Shown piece by piece: positions 1 to 9,654 of a DNA stretch of 64,000 bases. The position numbers were made by a program, and so were the translations under genes. Origin of the DNA: Gammaproteobacteria bacterium (GTDB taxonomy: Bacteria > Pseudomonadota > Gammaproteobacteria > Steroidobacterales > Steroidobacteraceae). The stretch lies in contig JANXZG010000076.1 in NCBI GenBank assembly GCA_025355645.1, positions 1 through 64,000 on the forward strand, written 5' to 3'. How positions within the stretch are numbered: position 1 is the first letter of the stretch; each line of letters opens with the position of its first letter. The notes under the pieces are model-generated. The model was not told the origin of the DNA and ran no database searches. It saw only the letters and a list, made by a program, of their open reading frames with translations.

Positions 1-1459
1 ATGTGTCGTCGAGACCGGCAGTCCGAGGGCGTCAGCCAGGCCGATCGTGACGGCCGCCACCGTCTCCGCTGCCGCACCCTGACCGTAGGTCAGGTGCGAC
101 TTGCCAATCTTCTCGCCGACCGTGACGACAATCCGCCGCCAGCCGACCATGGTGCCGAGGCCAAGCGCCATGGCGACCGCTACCTTCACCCAGGTCGGAA
201 TGAAGCGCGTCGCAGCGTCGGTAGATTTATGGAATGCGATGATCGGCTGCAGTTCCGTGGCGCTCATCGGCACGGACTTTTTCCTGTCATTGAGCTTTAG
301 CGCCTCGCTGACGACATACAGGTCGTTGCGGATATTGCTGACCTCGTTTCCGGGCACCGTTGCAAAGGAGTCATAGCTCGCGACTTTGGATTCGAGTTCC
401 TTAATGTAAGCGCTAAGGGCTGCGCCGGTTTGAGCATGCCACTGTTTCGTGCGCACTGCCTCATCGACGATTGCGCGTACGTCATCAAGCGGCGCGGCGC
501 CCTGCGGGAAGCGCGCATCGAGCACCTGCAAGACGGTGTTAGCATTACTGCGAAAGCCGGTCAGCATCGAGGGGTCCGGCGTGCGGTTCAGCGCGAAGGC
601 AGCCGGCACGACGCCAACGAGGATCAGCATGATCAGGCCCATGCCCTTCTGACCATCGTTTGAGCCGTGAGCGAAGCTCACACCCGTGCAGGTCGCGATC
701 AGGGTGGCGCCGGATCCACCAGGGCGGTGCCTTATCCGGTTCCGGCTCCTTGAAAAGCGCCGGATTTCGCACGACCAGCTTGAGCAGCAGCAGCAATAGG
801 GCAGCGACGACAAATCCAACAAGGGGCGATATCACCAGTGCCATGCCGACTTCGCGAGCCTTGGCCCAGTCAACGCCGCTGGTCACGGCCCCGGCGGGAG
901 CCAGGAACTGGTTGCATAATCCCACGCCGACGATCGAGCCGATTAAGGTGTGAGAGCTGGATGCCGGCAACCCTAACCACCAGGTGCCGAGGTTCCAGAT
1001 GATCGCGGCGGCCAGCAGCGAGAACACCATCGCCATGCCTGCTGTGCTATTGACCTGCAGGATCAGTTCCACCGGAAGCAGCGACACGATTCCCCAGGCG
1101 ACTGCACCGCTTGCCATCATGACGCCAATGAAGTTCCACAGGCCCGACCACATGACGGCGTACTGCGGCGAGAGCGATCTTGTATAAATGACGGTCGCCA
1201 CCGCGTTGGCCGTGTCATGGAAGCCGTTGACGAATTCGAAGCCGAGCGCGATCAGTACCGCGAGCAGCAGCAATACCCATGGGGCGGCCGAGGTGGAGGA
1301 ACTCACCTCTTGTACGAGCTGGTAGCCGATGTAGCTAAGCCCGGTCAAAATGATAGCGATGAAAATCAGGGTGGCCCCCACACCGGGACCCTTGGCATCA
1401 AGCAGCGGGTGAGCGGACTCGATGGGCTGGCGCAATACGGAATGGGTTTCAGTATTCAC
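1..1459 (-). pseudogene. PiT-family inorganic phosphate transporter, disrupted by a frameshift near 711-714; C-terminus runs off the window
   Basis: N-terminal part (ORF 545..1459) has FVNGFHDTANAVATVIYTRSL; after 'PPWWIR' the homologous frame resumes at ~711 as GATLIATCTGVSFAHGSNDGQKGMGLIMLILVGVVPAA and reaches GLADALGLPVSTTH at the window edge. Confidence 0.85.
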
Positions 1460-1592
1460 GTTCTAATTACCTGACGGGAAAATGTCCCGCATCATAGGCA
1501 GAGATATATGACGCTTTTATTACCCCGATAACGAATGGCGGTTATGATGCTCGCCGGCGAGCGATATCGAATGGGGATCAAAGGAGACTACA

Positions 1593-2027
1593 ATGGCAAA
1601 TGAATCTGTCTATCACGGCAGCTGCTTCTGCGGAGAAGTGAAGTTCCAGGTCACCGGTGAGCCAGAGGCGATGGGGTACTGCCATTGCGAGTCTTGCCGG
1701 CATTGGTCAGCCGGGCCGGTCAACGCGTTTACCTTGTGGAAACCGACAGCCCTTAAGGTTACCCATGGCACGGAGTCCATTGGTACTTACAACAAGACGC
1801 CGATTAGTTTTCGCAAGTGGTGCAAGAAATGCGGTGGACATCTGTTCACGGATCATCCGACGATGGGGCTAGTGGACATCTATGCGGCGATGATCCCGAA
1901 GCTCAAGTTTACGCCGGGCGTGCATGTGCATTACCAGGAGACTGTCCTGCGTATTCACGATAGCCAGCCAAAAATGAAGGACATGCCCAAGGAAATGGGC
2001 GGTTCAGGCGTTACCCTGAGCGAATAG
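1593..2027 (+). CDS. GFA (glutathione-dependent formaldehyde-activating enzyme)-like / CENP-V domain protein
   Basis: GSCFCGEVKFQVTGEP...GYCHCESCRHWSAGPVNAF...WCKKCGGHLFTDHP Cys motifs typical of GFA domains. Confidence 0.85.
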   Translation: MANESVYHGSCFCGEVKFQVTGEPEAMGYCHCESCRHWSAGPVNAFTLWKPTALKVTHGTESIGTYNKTPISFRKWCKKCGGHLFTDHPTMGLVDIYAAMIPKLKFTPGVHVHYQETVLRIHDSQPKMKDMPKEMGGSGVTLSE

Positions 2028-2099
2028 AGCAGGCTTGGCATCCGCTTGCGCCATCGGGATCAAGCGATAGGCCGATCGATAGGGATGGGCAGCAGTAGA

Positions 2100-3086
2100 T
2101 TACTGCCCAATGGCATCAATCAGCCCCCGCTCGGTAAGCCAGGTGCGGTTGTAGAGTCGCGATGCGTATTTAGCTCCGCCGTCGCACAGGATGGTGACGA
2201 TGGTGTGTCCGGGCCCCAGCTGTTTCGCAATACGCAAGGCGCCTGCGACGTTGAGGCCAGCAGTGCTGCCGAGCAGCAGCCCTTCCTCGCGCAGCAGCCG
2301 GTACAGGGTCTGCAGCATCTCAGCATCGGGTATACGCATCGCATCATCAATGGGCGCGCCCGCCAGGTTCGCCGTAACCCGCCCGGTGCCAATTCCCTCG
2401 GTAATGGATGAGCCACCATCGGACTTGAGCTCGCCATCCTTGATGTAGTGATACAGCGAACTGCCGGGCGGATCGAGCAACACGATCCGAACGGCACTGG
2501 ATTTAGATTTTAGGAATCTTGCCACGCCAGCGAGCGTCCCGCCCGTGCCGGTCGCTGCACAGAATGCGTCGATCTTGCCATCCGTGTCAGTCCAGATCTC
2601 AGGACCGGTGCTCTCGAAGTGAGCGTCCCGGTTTGCCGTATTGTCGAATTGATTTGCCCATACCGCGCCCGGCAATTCCTGCGCCATGCGCTCGGCCACT
2701 TTCTGATACTGATTGGGATTACTGTAAGGCACCGCCGGTACCCTGCGCAGCTGCGCGCCGAGCGCCTCGATAATCTGGTATTTTTCGCTTGCCTGATTGT
2801 CGGGCATGACGATCACGCAGCGATAGCTGCGGGCATTGCAGACATGCGCGATGCCGATGCCGGTGTTGCCCGCGGTGCCCTCGACCACCGTGCCGCCTGG
2901 GCGCAGCACGCCGCGCCGCTCCGCGTCGAGAACGATCCATTTTGCGGCACGATCCTTAACGGAGCCGCCCGGATTCATGAACTCCGCCTTACCCAGGATT
3001 TCGCAACCCGTCTCATCGCTCAAACGGCGCAGGCGAATAAGTGGCGTATTTCCCACTGCCCCAGTAAACCCGTCAGTGGTGTTCAT
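2100..3086 (-). CDS. Cysteine synthase A-like PLP enzyme
   Basis: GNTPLIRLRRLS, NPGGSVKDRAAKWI (PLP lysine motif), EGTAGNTGIGIA, ATGTGGTLAGVARFLK. Confidence 0.9.
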   Translation of the reverse strand: MNTTDGFTGAVGNTPLIRLRRLSDETGCEILGKAEFMNPGGSVKDRAAKWIVLDAERRGVLRPGGTVVEGTAGNTGIGIAHVCNARSYRCVIVMPDNQASEKYQIIEALGAQLRRVPAVPYSNPNQYQKVAERMAQELPGAVWANQFDNTANRDAHFESTGPEIWTDTDGKIDAFCAATGTGGTLAGVARFLKSKSSAVRIVLLDPPGSSLYHYIKDGELKSDGGSSITEGIGTGRVTANLAGAPIDDAMRIPDAEMLQTLYRLLREEGLLLGSTAGLNVAGALRIAKQLGPGHTIVTILCDGGAKYASRLYNRTWLTERGLIDAIGQ

Positions 3087-3247
3087 AAAGTGTTATTTAT
3101 CAATTTGTTATAATAAATATTTAAAGTAAAACAAAATATAACTTGAGGGCAAAAGCCGCGGAGCGCATGGACTATCATGGCTGCAAGAGGCGATCTTGGG
3201 AAGCCGCCTCCCGCACTCGTCACATCAAATAATCCTAAGGAGTACCT

Positions 3248-3601
3248 ATGAAATTCCGCACCCTATTGGCCGCCGGCGCCATGTGCATTTCCATCGTCGC
3301 AGCTGCCGGAGCCGCGCAAGCCGCGGACGTCAGGATGTTTGTGCACCATCAGGTTAACGACTATGCGACGTGGAGAAAGTCCTATAATTCATTCGCACCC
3401 ATACAGAAAAAGCATGGAGTCATTTACCAGGCTGTGTACCAGTCTACCGACGATCCGAACGACATTACCGTCGTTCACGACTTCCACACCTTGGATGCAG
3501 CCAAGGCGTTCGCAGCCTTGCCTGAGCTGAAGGCGGCGATGGAAAAGTCCGGGGTCAAGGGTGCGCCGCAGATCTGGTACACGACTCGCAGTTTGAAATA
3601 G
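3248..3601 (+). CDS. Small secreted protein, possibly ABM/ferredoxin-like fold
   Basis: Signal peptide MKFRTLLAAGAMCISIVAAAGAAQAA followed by VRMFVHHQVNDYATWRKSYNSF; no certain family. Confidence 0.6.
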   Translation: MKFRTLLAAGAMCISIVAAAGAAQAADVRMFVHHQVNDYATWRKSYNSFAPIQKKHGVIYQAVYQSTDDPNDITVVHDFHTLDAAKAFAALPELKAAMEKSGVKGAPQIWYTTRSLK

Positions 3602-3632
3602 AACTAAAAATCGATCAACTTAAGGGGACTAT

Positions 3633-4085
3633 ATGAAACACATACGGACATGGTGCCTACTCGGGTTGCTATCGCTGGCGGGCGCGGTAGTGGTGCAGGC
3701 ACAGCAGGCCGCTGGGACAACTGAAAAGGCCGTCCTTGCACTTGAAAACCAGTGGTTGAAATCGCAAAAGACGAACAATCCTGACCTCGTGGCCCCGCTG
3801 TTTGCCGACAAATTTATTTCAACCGGAAACGACGGCAAAGTCATGAACAAGGCGGATAGCATTGCCGATGCCAAAGCGACGAAATTAACCTTTGCCGAGT
3901 ATGAAGACGTGCAAGTCACGGTGTTTGGCGACACGGCAATCGCTACGGGCGGCGCCCGCGAGAAGGGGACGGATTCAGCGGGCAAGCCCTTGGATATCCA
4001 TGACCGCTTTACCGATACCTGGGTCAAGATGCCAGACGGAAAATGGCAATGCGTAGCGACTCACGTGTCGTCAATAAAAAAGTAG
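3633..4085 (+). CDS. Secreted SnoaL/DUF4440-like (NTF2 fold) protein
   Basis: Signal peptide then ALENQWLKSQKTNNPDLVAPLFADKFISTGNDGKVMNKADSIADAKA...DRFTDTWVKMPDGKWQCVATHVS, typical of DUF4440. Confidence 0.8.
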   Translation: MKHIRTWCLLGLLSLAGAVVVQAQQAAGTTEKAVLALENQWLKSQKTNNPDLVAPLFADKFISTGNDGKVMNKADSIADAKATKLTFAEYEDVQVTVFGDTAIATGGAREKGTDSAGKPLDIHDRFTDTWVKMPDGKWQCVATHVSSIKK

Positions 4086-4110
4086 TAGCCGTCGATCGGC
4101 TGATCGAAGC

Positions 4111-4136
4111 TGGCCGCCACAGGGCGGCCATTTTTT
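4111..4136 (+). terminator. Rho-independent terminator after the DUF4440-like gene
   Basis: TGGCCGCC-ACAG-GGCGGCCA perfect 8-bp stem followed by TTTTTT. Confidence 0.85.
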
Positions 4137-4138
4137 GA

Positions 4139-5875
4139 TCAATGCGGCGCAGCGCGCTCGAACGCAATTTTTCCCTGGAAGATCGTGGTATCACAGACCA
4201 TATCCTTCAGGTGAGTAGTGGGAATGTTGTAGGGGTCGCCATTCCAGATCGCGATATCCGCGAATTTGCCGCGCTCCAGCGAGCCGGTTTGCTTCTCAAT
4301 GAATAACTGCCGTGCGGCCCATATGGTGTAGGAGCGCAAGGCTGCGTGGACATCGACCGATTGTGCCGTCCCAAAGGGCGTCTTGCCATTCGTTCCCATT
4401 AGCGTTTCGCGTGCGACTGATGCCCACAGTCCATAACGCGCCGCGATGGGCGCGACGATGGCATCGGACCCGCCCGCCCAGATCATGCCTTTATCAAGAT
4501 AGCTGCGCAAAGGGATCATGCGCGGATTGCGTTCAGGCCCATATGCAATCGCGTAGGCATCGCCCAGCCACCATAGAAACTCTGCCTGCGTTTCCGGAAT
4601 TCCGGAATCGAATCGTCGTTGCAGATCTGCCATCACGGCAATGGCATGATCGGTCGGCAGGTTAGCGTGGATAATGGCCAGGCGCAGGCCCTTTGCTGGC
4701 GTCAATCGCAGCGCCTCGGCATAAGTGTCAACGACCCAGTCGATTGCCCGGTCGCCAACTGCATGAGTGCCGACGCTCACGCCGGCAGTGACGAAGTACT
4801 CAACCTGGCGGCGGTACAGCTCCGGGTCGATCGCCGGGGAGCCCTTGTTGCCCACGTCGACGTCGGTGAAGGATCGGTTCCAATCGGCGTACACCCAGCC
4901 GGTTCGCCCGGCGCCGCTGCCATCCATGTAGATTTTTGCACCACAAACGCCGAGGGTGGGATTTCTCAAAGCCGTGACGTCGCGCTGCGCGGCGCGGATC
5001 TGCGCCAGCGTTGCCGCCGCCCCGTCCGGCAGCGCAGCTGTGTGGAAAAGCGTACACACGTATTCATTCAGCCCACCGCCCGCAGCAGCGCTGCGGTATG
5101 CCTCCCAGTCCTGCTGATCGATGTCCGGATCCTTGAAACCCGTCATGCCTTCCGAGTGCGTCATCTGCAGCATGCGGTCGATGGCTTGCCGCCGCTGTTC
5201 CGCGGAATATTGCGGGACCACCGCGATCATCGAGTCCATTGCGGACTCCTTCAGAATGCCGTCGGGCAGCCCATCGGCGCCGTGTTCGATGATGCCCGCG
5301 GCGGGCGCGGTCGTGGTCGCACCGATACCGGCGAGTTTCAATGCTGCGGAATTGGCGACGCCGAAGTGCCCGGTCGTGTTATAGAGCCAGACCGGGTTGG
5401 CCGGCGCGGCGCGGTCGAGCTCCGCCGCGGTCGGATAACGGCGTTCGGACATCTTGGCCTCGTCCCAGCCGCCGCCGAGGATCCACTCTCCCGGCCGGAT
5501 ATTTGCCGCGCGGCCTGCGACGGCATCCAGGACATCCTGCATCTTGCGGGCAGTGTTCAGGTCGATTTCGAACAGGACCGATAGCCCCATGCTCAGCACA
5601 TGGGCGTGAGCGTCGATTAGGCCGGGCGTGGCGCCGCGGCCCTGCAGATCTATCACATGCGTGCTGGGTCCGACGAAAGCCTGAATCGACTGGTCGCTTC
5701 CAACCGCGATGATGCGGCCCGCGCCAATCGCCAGCGCCTGCACTACATGATCCTGGGCGTCCATCGTGATGATCCGGCCATGCAGCAGCACGAGATCCGC
5801 GATGGGCCTCGCATGCAAGGGAATGGCGCCGCCGAGCATTGCGCAAAGCGCCAGGATTTTTACGGATCGGGTCAT
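4139..5875 (-). CDS. Secreted metal-dependent amidohydrolase (YtcJ-like)
   Basis: Signal peptide, ADLVLLHGRIITMD, GRGATPGLIDAHAHV, GTHAVGDRAIDWVVDTY, GSDAIVAP, LERGKFADIAIWNGDP. Confidence 0.9.
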   Translation of the reverse strand: MTRSVKILALCAMLGGAIPLHARPIADLVLLHGRIITMDAQDHVVQALAIGAGRIIAVGSDQSIQAFVGPSTHVIDLQGRGATPGLIDAHAHVLSMGLSVLFEIDLNTARKMQDVLDAVAGRAANIRPGEWILGGGWDEAKMSERRYPTAAELDRAAPANPVWLYNTTGHFGVANSAALKLAGIGATTTAPAAGIIEHGADGLPDGILKESAMDSMIAVVPQYSAEQRRQAIDRMLQMTHSEGMTGFKDPDIDQQDWEAYRSAAAGGGLNEYVCTLFHTAALPDGAAATLAQIRAAQRDVTALRNPTLGVCGAKIYMDGSGAGRTGWVYADWNRSFTDVDVGNKGSPAIDPELYRRQVEYFVTAGVSVGTHAVGDRAIDWVVDTYAEALRLTPAKGLRLAIIHANLPTDHAIAVMADLQRRFDSGIPETQAEFLWWLGDAYAIAYGPERNPRMIPLRSYLDKGMIWAGGSDAIVAPIAARYGLWASVARETLMGTNGKTPFGTAQSVDVHAALRSYTIWAARQLFIEKQTGSLERGKFADIAIWNGDPYNIPTTHLKDMVCDTTIFQGKIAFERAAPH

Positions 5876-5940
5876 GAAGAGCCTCCTGACAGTGTGAAAA
5901 GCAGTCTAGCCCATTTCAGGGCATGCAATAATCCACCGCT

Positions 5941-6537
5941 ATGATCACGCTATTTCACCGCCCTAAGACCCGTTCCTCGCGATTCATTTTCCTGCTTGAG
6001 GAACTCGCGGTCCCTTACGAGATCCGGATTGTCACGACGCGAAATCGTGATGGAACCGGCGCGGTGGATCCAGCCAACCCGCATCCTCACGGCAAAGTGC
6101 CGGCACTATCGGACGATGGCATCATCGTGTTCGAATCCCCTGCCATAGCGCTGTACTTGACCGACCGGTTCCCTGAAACGGGGCTCGGGCCAAAAATAGG
6201 CGCGCGCGAGCGTGGTCCGTATCTATCATGGCTTAGCTACTACACCGGCGTACTGGAGCCTGCATTCATGTGCAAGTTCATGGATGTCGAGGTGCCGCGT
6301 GGCACCGCCGGGTGGGTCGCGGTGGAGGAGGCGATGCCGGCCGTGATTGACGCGCTGACCACGAGGCCCTATTTGCTTGGCGAGCGCTTCAGCGCCGCCG
6401 ACATTCTCTATGGCACAACCTTTGCGATGTTCGGGCAAAGTCCGATGATGCCGAAATCACCCATCATCGAAGCCTACGTCCAGCGAATCGTATCGCGGCC
6501 CGCATATTCACGTGCGCAAGCGCGCGATGCTGGGTAA
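5941..6537 (+). CDS. Glutathione S-transferase family protein
   Basis: N-terminal thioredoxin-like fold (TLFHRPKTRSSRFIFLLEELAVPYEI), KVPALSDDGIIVFESPAIALYLTDRFPE. Confidence 0.85.
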   Translation: MITLFHRPKTRSSRFIFLLEELAVPYEIRIVTTRNRDGTGAVDPANPHPHGKVPALSDDGIIVFESPAIALYLTDRFPETGLGPKIGARERGPYLSWLSYYTGVLEPAFMCKFMDVEVPRGTAGWVAVEEAMPAVIDALTTRPYLLGERFSAADILYGTTFAMFGQSPMMPKSPIIEAYVQRIVSRPAYSRAQARDAG

Positions 6538-6548
6538 GTGCAGGCTCG

Positions 6549-7721
6549 ATGCACGCGGTTATCCTGAACTGGCAGCTCGGCACCAATTTTGGCTGGGGGC
6601 TTCTGGGCCTGAATCTGTTCGCACAGTGGGCCCACGATCAGGAGCTGCAGCCGATCATGGGCATGCCGATCAAGCAGGACCAGCTCTATGGCGTCGATCC
6701 TTTGCGCCACTCACGCATCTGGCCTTCTGCGCAGGCATCGAACGAGTTTCTCACCGCATTAGGGGATGTCGATCCGACGCGGGCAATCAATGCGATCCAG
6801 ATCGATTGCATCGGCAATGATTTTGAGTCCGCGACCCCGCGGCGCTCGCGGCGCATGATCGGCCGGACCATATTCGAGACCTCGGCAACGGCCCCGGCGC
6901 GCGAGTTACTGAAAAAGTACGACCTGCTGCTGACGGCATCGAGCTGGAATGCGGCGATGCTGAAGCAGGCTACGGGGCGCGACGCCGCGATCATTCACGA
7001 GGGAGTCGACCTGTCGGTGTTTTGCCCGGCGCCGCGCTCGGGTTGGCTTGATCCGGATCGCTTCTACATTTTCTCGGGCGGCAAGGTCGAGTATCGCAAG
7101 GGGCAGGATCTCGTATTGATGGCGTTCAGGCGCTTTGCATCCCGTCATGCGGATGCGATGCTGGTCACTGCCTGGCACTCACCTTGGCCGCAATATTCAG
7201 TGGGGTTCCGCGGCCGGCTCGACGCGTCGATAAATCTAAATACTGCTGGCATGCTCGATGTGCCGCGATGGGCGGTCGAGAACGGCATCAGCGCGCGGCA
7301 GGTGCTCGATGTAGGCCGCATCGCGAACATCTTGATGCCTGGGGTATTGCGCGAGATGCACGTGGTCCTTCAGCCTTCAAGAGCCGAGGCCTGTACCAGC
7401 CTGCCAGTCAAGGAAGCTATGGCCTGCGGCCTGCCGGTAATCGCGGCGCTTAACACCGGGATGCTGGATATCCTGACCGACGACAATTGTTTGCCGTTGC
7501 GCCGCCAGGGCGCTGTCGTGCCAATCAATAATCTCGGTACCGACGGGTGGGGCGAAAGCGATATCGAGGAAATTGATGCAGCGCTGGAATCTGTGTATCA
7601 GGATCGGAACGCAGGTGCGGCCACTGGCGTGCGAGCGCGGCAGTACCTGATCGATAATGGCCGGTCCTGGCAGCAACATGCGGCAAGCCTGAAGCAATGG
7701 GTCCTGGCCAATGCCGCGTAA
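6549..7721 (+). CDS. Glycosyltransferase (GT4-like)
   Basis: IIHEGVDLSVFCP, FSGGKVEYRKGQDLVLMAFRRF, LQPSRAEACTSLPVKEAMACGLPVIAALNTGMLDIL. Confidence 0.8.
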   Translation: MHAVILNWQLGTNFGWGLLGLNLFAQWAHDQELQPIMGMPIKQDQLYGVDPLRHSRIWPSAQASNEFLTALGDVDPTRAINAIQIDCIGNDFESATPRRSRRMIGRTIFETSATAPARELLKKYDLLLTASSWNAAMLKQATGRDAAIIHEGVDLSVFCPAPRSGWLDPDRFYIFSGGKVEYRKGQDLVLMAFRRFASRHADAMLVTAWHSPWPQYSVGFRGRLDASINLNTAGMLDVPRWAVENGISARQVLDVGRIANILMPGVLREMHVVLQPSRAEACTSLPVKEAMACGLPVIAALNTGMLDILTDDNCLPLRRQGAVVPINNLGTDGWGESDIEEIDAALESVYQDRNAGAATGVRARQYLIDNGRSWQQHAASLKQWVLANAA

Positions 7722-7733
7722 TGCCCGGCACTG

Positions 7734-9596
7734 CTAGCCGGTAATTTGCCGCACAGCCCGATGCGCAGAATCGATCGCATAGTGAGCGTAAGCCATCCAA
7801 GCCGCATCCGACCCCGCAAAATGAATATGCCCCAGAGGTGCGGAACTCGCGGTCTTCTCACGCTCTGCCTGCGCCATGTCATCGTAGAGCGGGCTGGCGT
7901 CATAGGCGTAGCCGTGACCCCAGCGGTTGACCGTGATCGCGGCAATGTCCCGGTCAGCGTCGAAACCCCCTGGGCCCAGTATGCGTGTCAGCTCGTCGCG
8001 TGCGTGTGATTCAAAGTCCGCGAACGGTTGTGCATAGAGTATTGCGCGGGCGGCACGCAGGTTGGCGCGCAGATCCTTGACCGGTCCATCGATCCAGGGC
8101 ACGTGATTCATGTGCACGATGATCGGCTCGTCAGGGCGAGTAGGGCATTGGTAATCACGCAGGCTGACGGGATAGTCGAGTTTCATGTTCGAGTAGAACC
8201 CGGCCGGATTGTTCACGCTGTGTATGCCTTGCCTGACCCATGCACGCCAGTTGCGCAGCGCGACGTTGACGTACACGAGCGGCGCCTTGACCTGATCGGA
8301 AACCGCCTTGCGTTGCGCGGCGCCCAACTCCGGGCAGATATAGGGCAGCATCGCCGAGTAGCCCGCATAGACCGCATGGTTTGCGGATACGCGCGTGAGC
8401 TTCTCGCCCTGGGCGTACAGCACGTCGACCCCCGTAGCATTATTCGCAATCGCAACCGCGGTTGAGGCGAGCCGCAGGCGCACATCGTTACCTGGCACGT
8501 CGAGCTTACCGTAATCAAAGCGAGCGCTGGCTATGTCCTCCATGCCATGTCCGGGAGCGACGCCCGGAATCAGTTCGCGCACGAACAGGCGCGCCAGTGA
8601 GGCGTTGCCGTCCGGAAAGTGGTGGATATACGGATCGCCCTCATAGGAGCCCTCCGTTGGCAACTTGAGGCCGAGCCCCTGGAAGCCGGGGTACTCGCAT
8701 GTCCAGGCGTATAGCGCCGGAACGGACCCGGACTTGTATGCGAATAGATCAAGTGTGCGTCCGTCGAACATAGCCATCGAGCGCTCGTCGAGCGCGAAGT
8801 AGCGCCTGACATAGTCGTGGTAGGAGGTCATCTCGAGCAGCCGCATCTTCTGCCCGGCGCTCTTTCCCGCCAGTACATCGCGGTCATCGGTAAATAGCGC
8901 GAGCAATCGCGCTTTCTGCGACTCATCGACGGGCCAGTCGGCGATGAAGGCTGCGATCGGCCGGCCGTTGTGCAACTTGGCGGGCACGTCGCTTGGCAGA
9001 GAGCGCATAGGATCGCCCGAGACCAGTTTGTCAGCACCAAACATTTCGCGAGGGAAAAAGAGGCCCGATGACAGCCCGAGGCTTGGATACAGATTTACGT
9101 TGAAGGCTGTCTCGAACCGATCGAAGTTCACGCCCAAACTCTCGAGGCACGCGCGTGCGCCTTTGGACCAGCGCGTATTGGGCCCTTCCATCGACTCGCT
9201 GCCGCCGTAACCGAGCAAGAAACGGCCGTCGACGTTGAATTCGTTACGCCGCGCATGACCCCCAAAGTCATCGTGGTTATCTATGATCAGGACGCGTGTC
9301 TTTGGGCGCGCCTTGCGCGCATAGTGAGCTGCAGCGAGGCCGCCGATGCCGGCGCCGATCACAACAAGATCAAAATGTTCTGCGACGGGCTCTTTGCCAA
9401 GCTCATAGCGACGGCCATCACGCACGCCGTGCGCGACCTTGAAATCCGCAGCCTGGCTGCCGCCAAAGCCCGTGCGGGACGGAGGATACTCAGCGTCCGC
9501 AGCATGGCCGCGCCCGGGCACGGACAGCGCGCCGCCGATGACGATTGCGCAAGCGATGCCGTCGATGAATTCGCGCCGCGTCACGCCATCAGTCAT
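7734..9596 (-). CDS. FAD-dependent oxidoreductase, spermidine dehydrogenase-like, Tat-type N-terminus
   Basis: TRREFIDGIACAIVIGGAL (twin Arg), HFDLVVIGAGIGGLAAAHYARKARP (FAD Rossmann), DDFGGHARRNEF. Confidence 0.8.
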   Translation of the reverse strand: MTDGVTRREFIDGIACAIVIGGALSVPGRGHAADAEYPPSRTGFGGSQAADFKVAHGVRDGRRYELGKEPVAEHFDLVVIGAGIGGLAAAHYARKARPKTRVLIIDNHDDFGGHARRNEFNVDGRFLLGYGGSESMEGPNTRWSKGARACLESLGVNFDRFETAFNVNLYPSLGLSSGLFFPREMFGADKLVSGDPMRSLPSDVPAKLHNGRPIAAFIADWPVDESQKARLLALFTDDRDVLAGKSAGQKMRLLEMTSYHDYVRRYFALDERSMAMFDGRTLDLFAYKSGSVPALYAWTCEYPGFQGLGLKLPTEGSYEGDPYIHHFPDGNASLARLFVRELIPGVAPGHGMEDIASARFDYGKLDVPGNDVRLRLASTAVAIANNATGVDVLYAQGEKLTRVSANHAVYAGYSAMLPYICPELGAAQRKAVSDQVKAPLVYVNVALRNWRAWVRQGIHSVNNPAGFYSNMKLDYPVSLRDYQCPTRPDEPIIVHMNHVPWIDGPVKDLRANLRAARAILYAQPFADFESHARDELTRILGPGGFDADRDIAAITVNRWGHGYAYDASPLYDDMAQAEREKTASSAPLGHIHFAGSDAAWMAYAHYAIDSAHRAVRQITG

Positions 9597-9654
9597 GATA
9601 TTTCCGGATTGTTGTTATGAGTATCTGAGCGAATATTACTATAAAGTGAACCGT

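Noticed and set aside
1-663. Several small + strand ORFs at the left edge
   Set aside because: They are antisense to the PiT transporter; the minus-strand reading has recognisable PiT motifs.
3087-3150. AT-rich promoter with TATAAT at 3109-3114
   Set aside because: AT-rich spacer is real, but no convincing -35 at 16-18 bp spacing; direction ambiguous between cysteine synthase and the downstream + gene.
4619-5584. 321-aa + strand ORF
   Set aside because: Lies antisense to a clear amidohydrolase; low-complexity, Arg/His-rich translation typical of GC-driven spurious ORFs. The same applies to other long antisense ORFs (e.g. 23910-24737, 29917-30870, 31815-32786, 32946-33836, 58709-59515).
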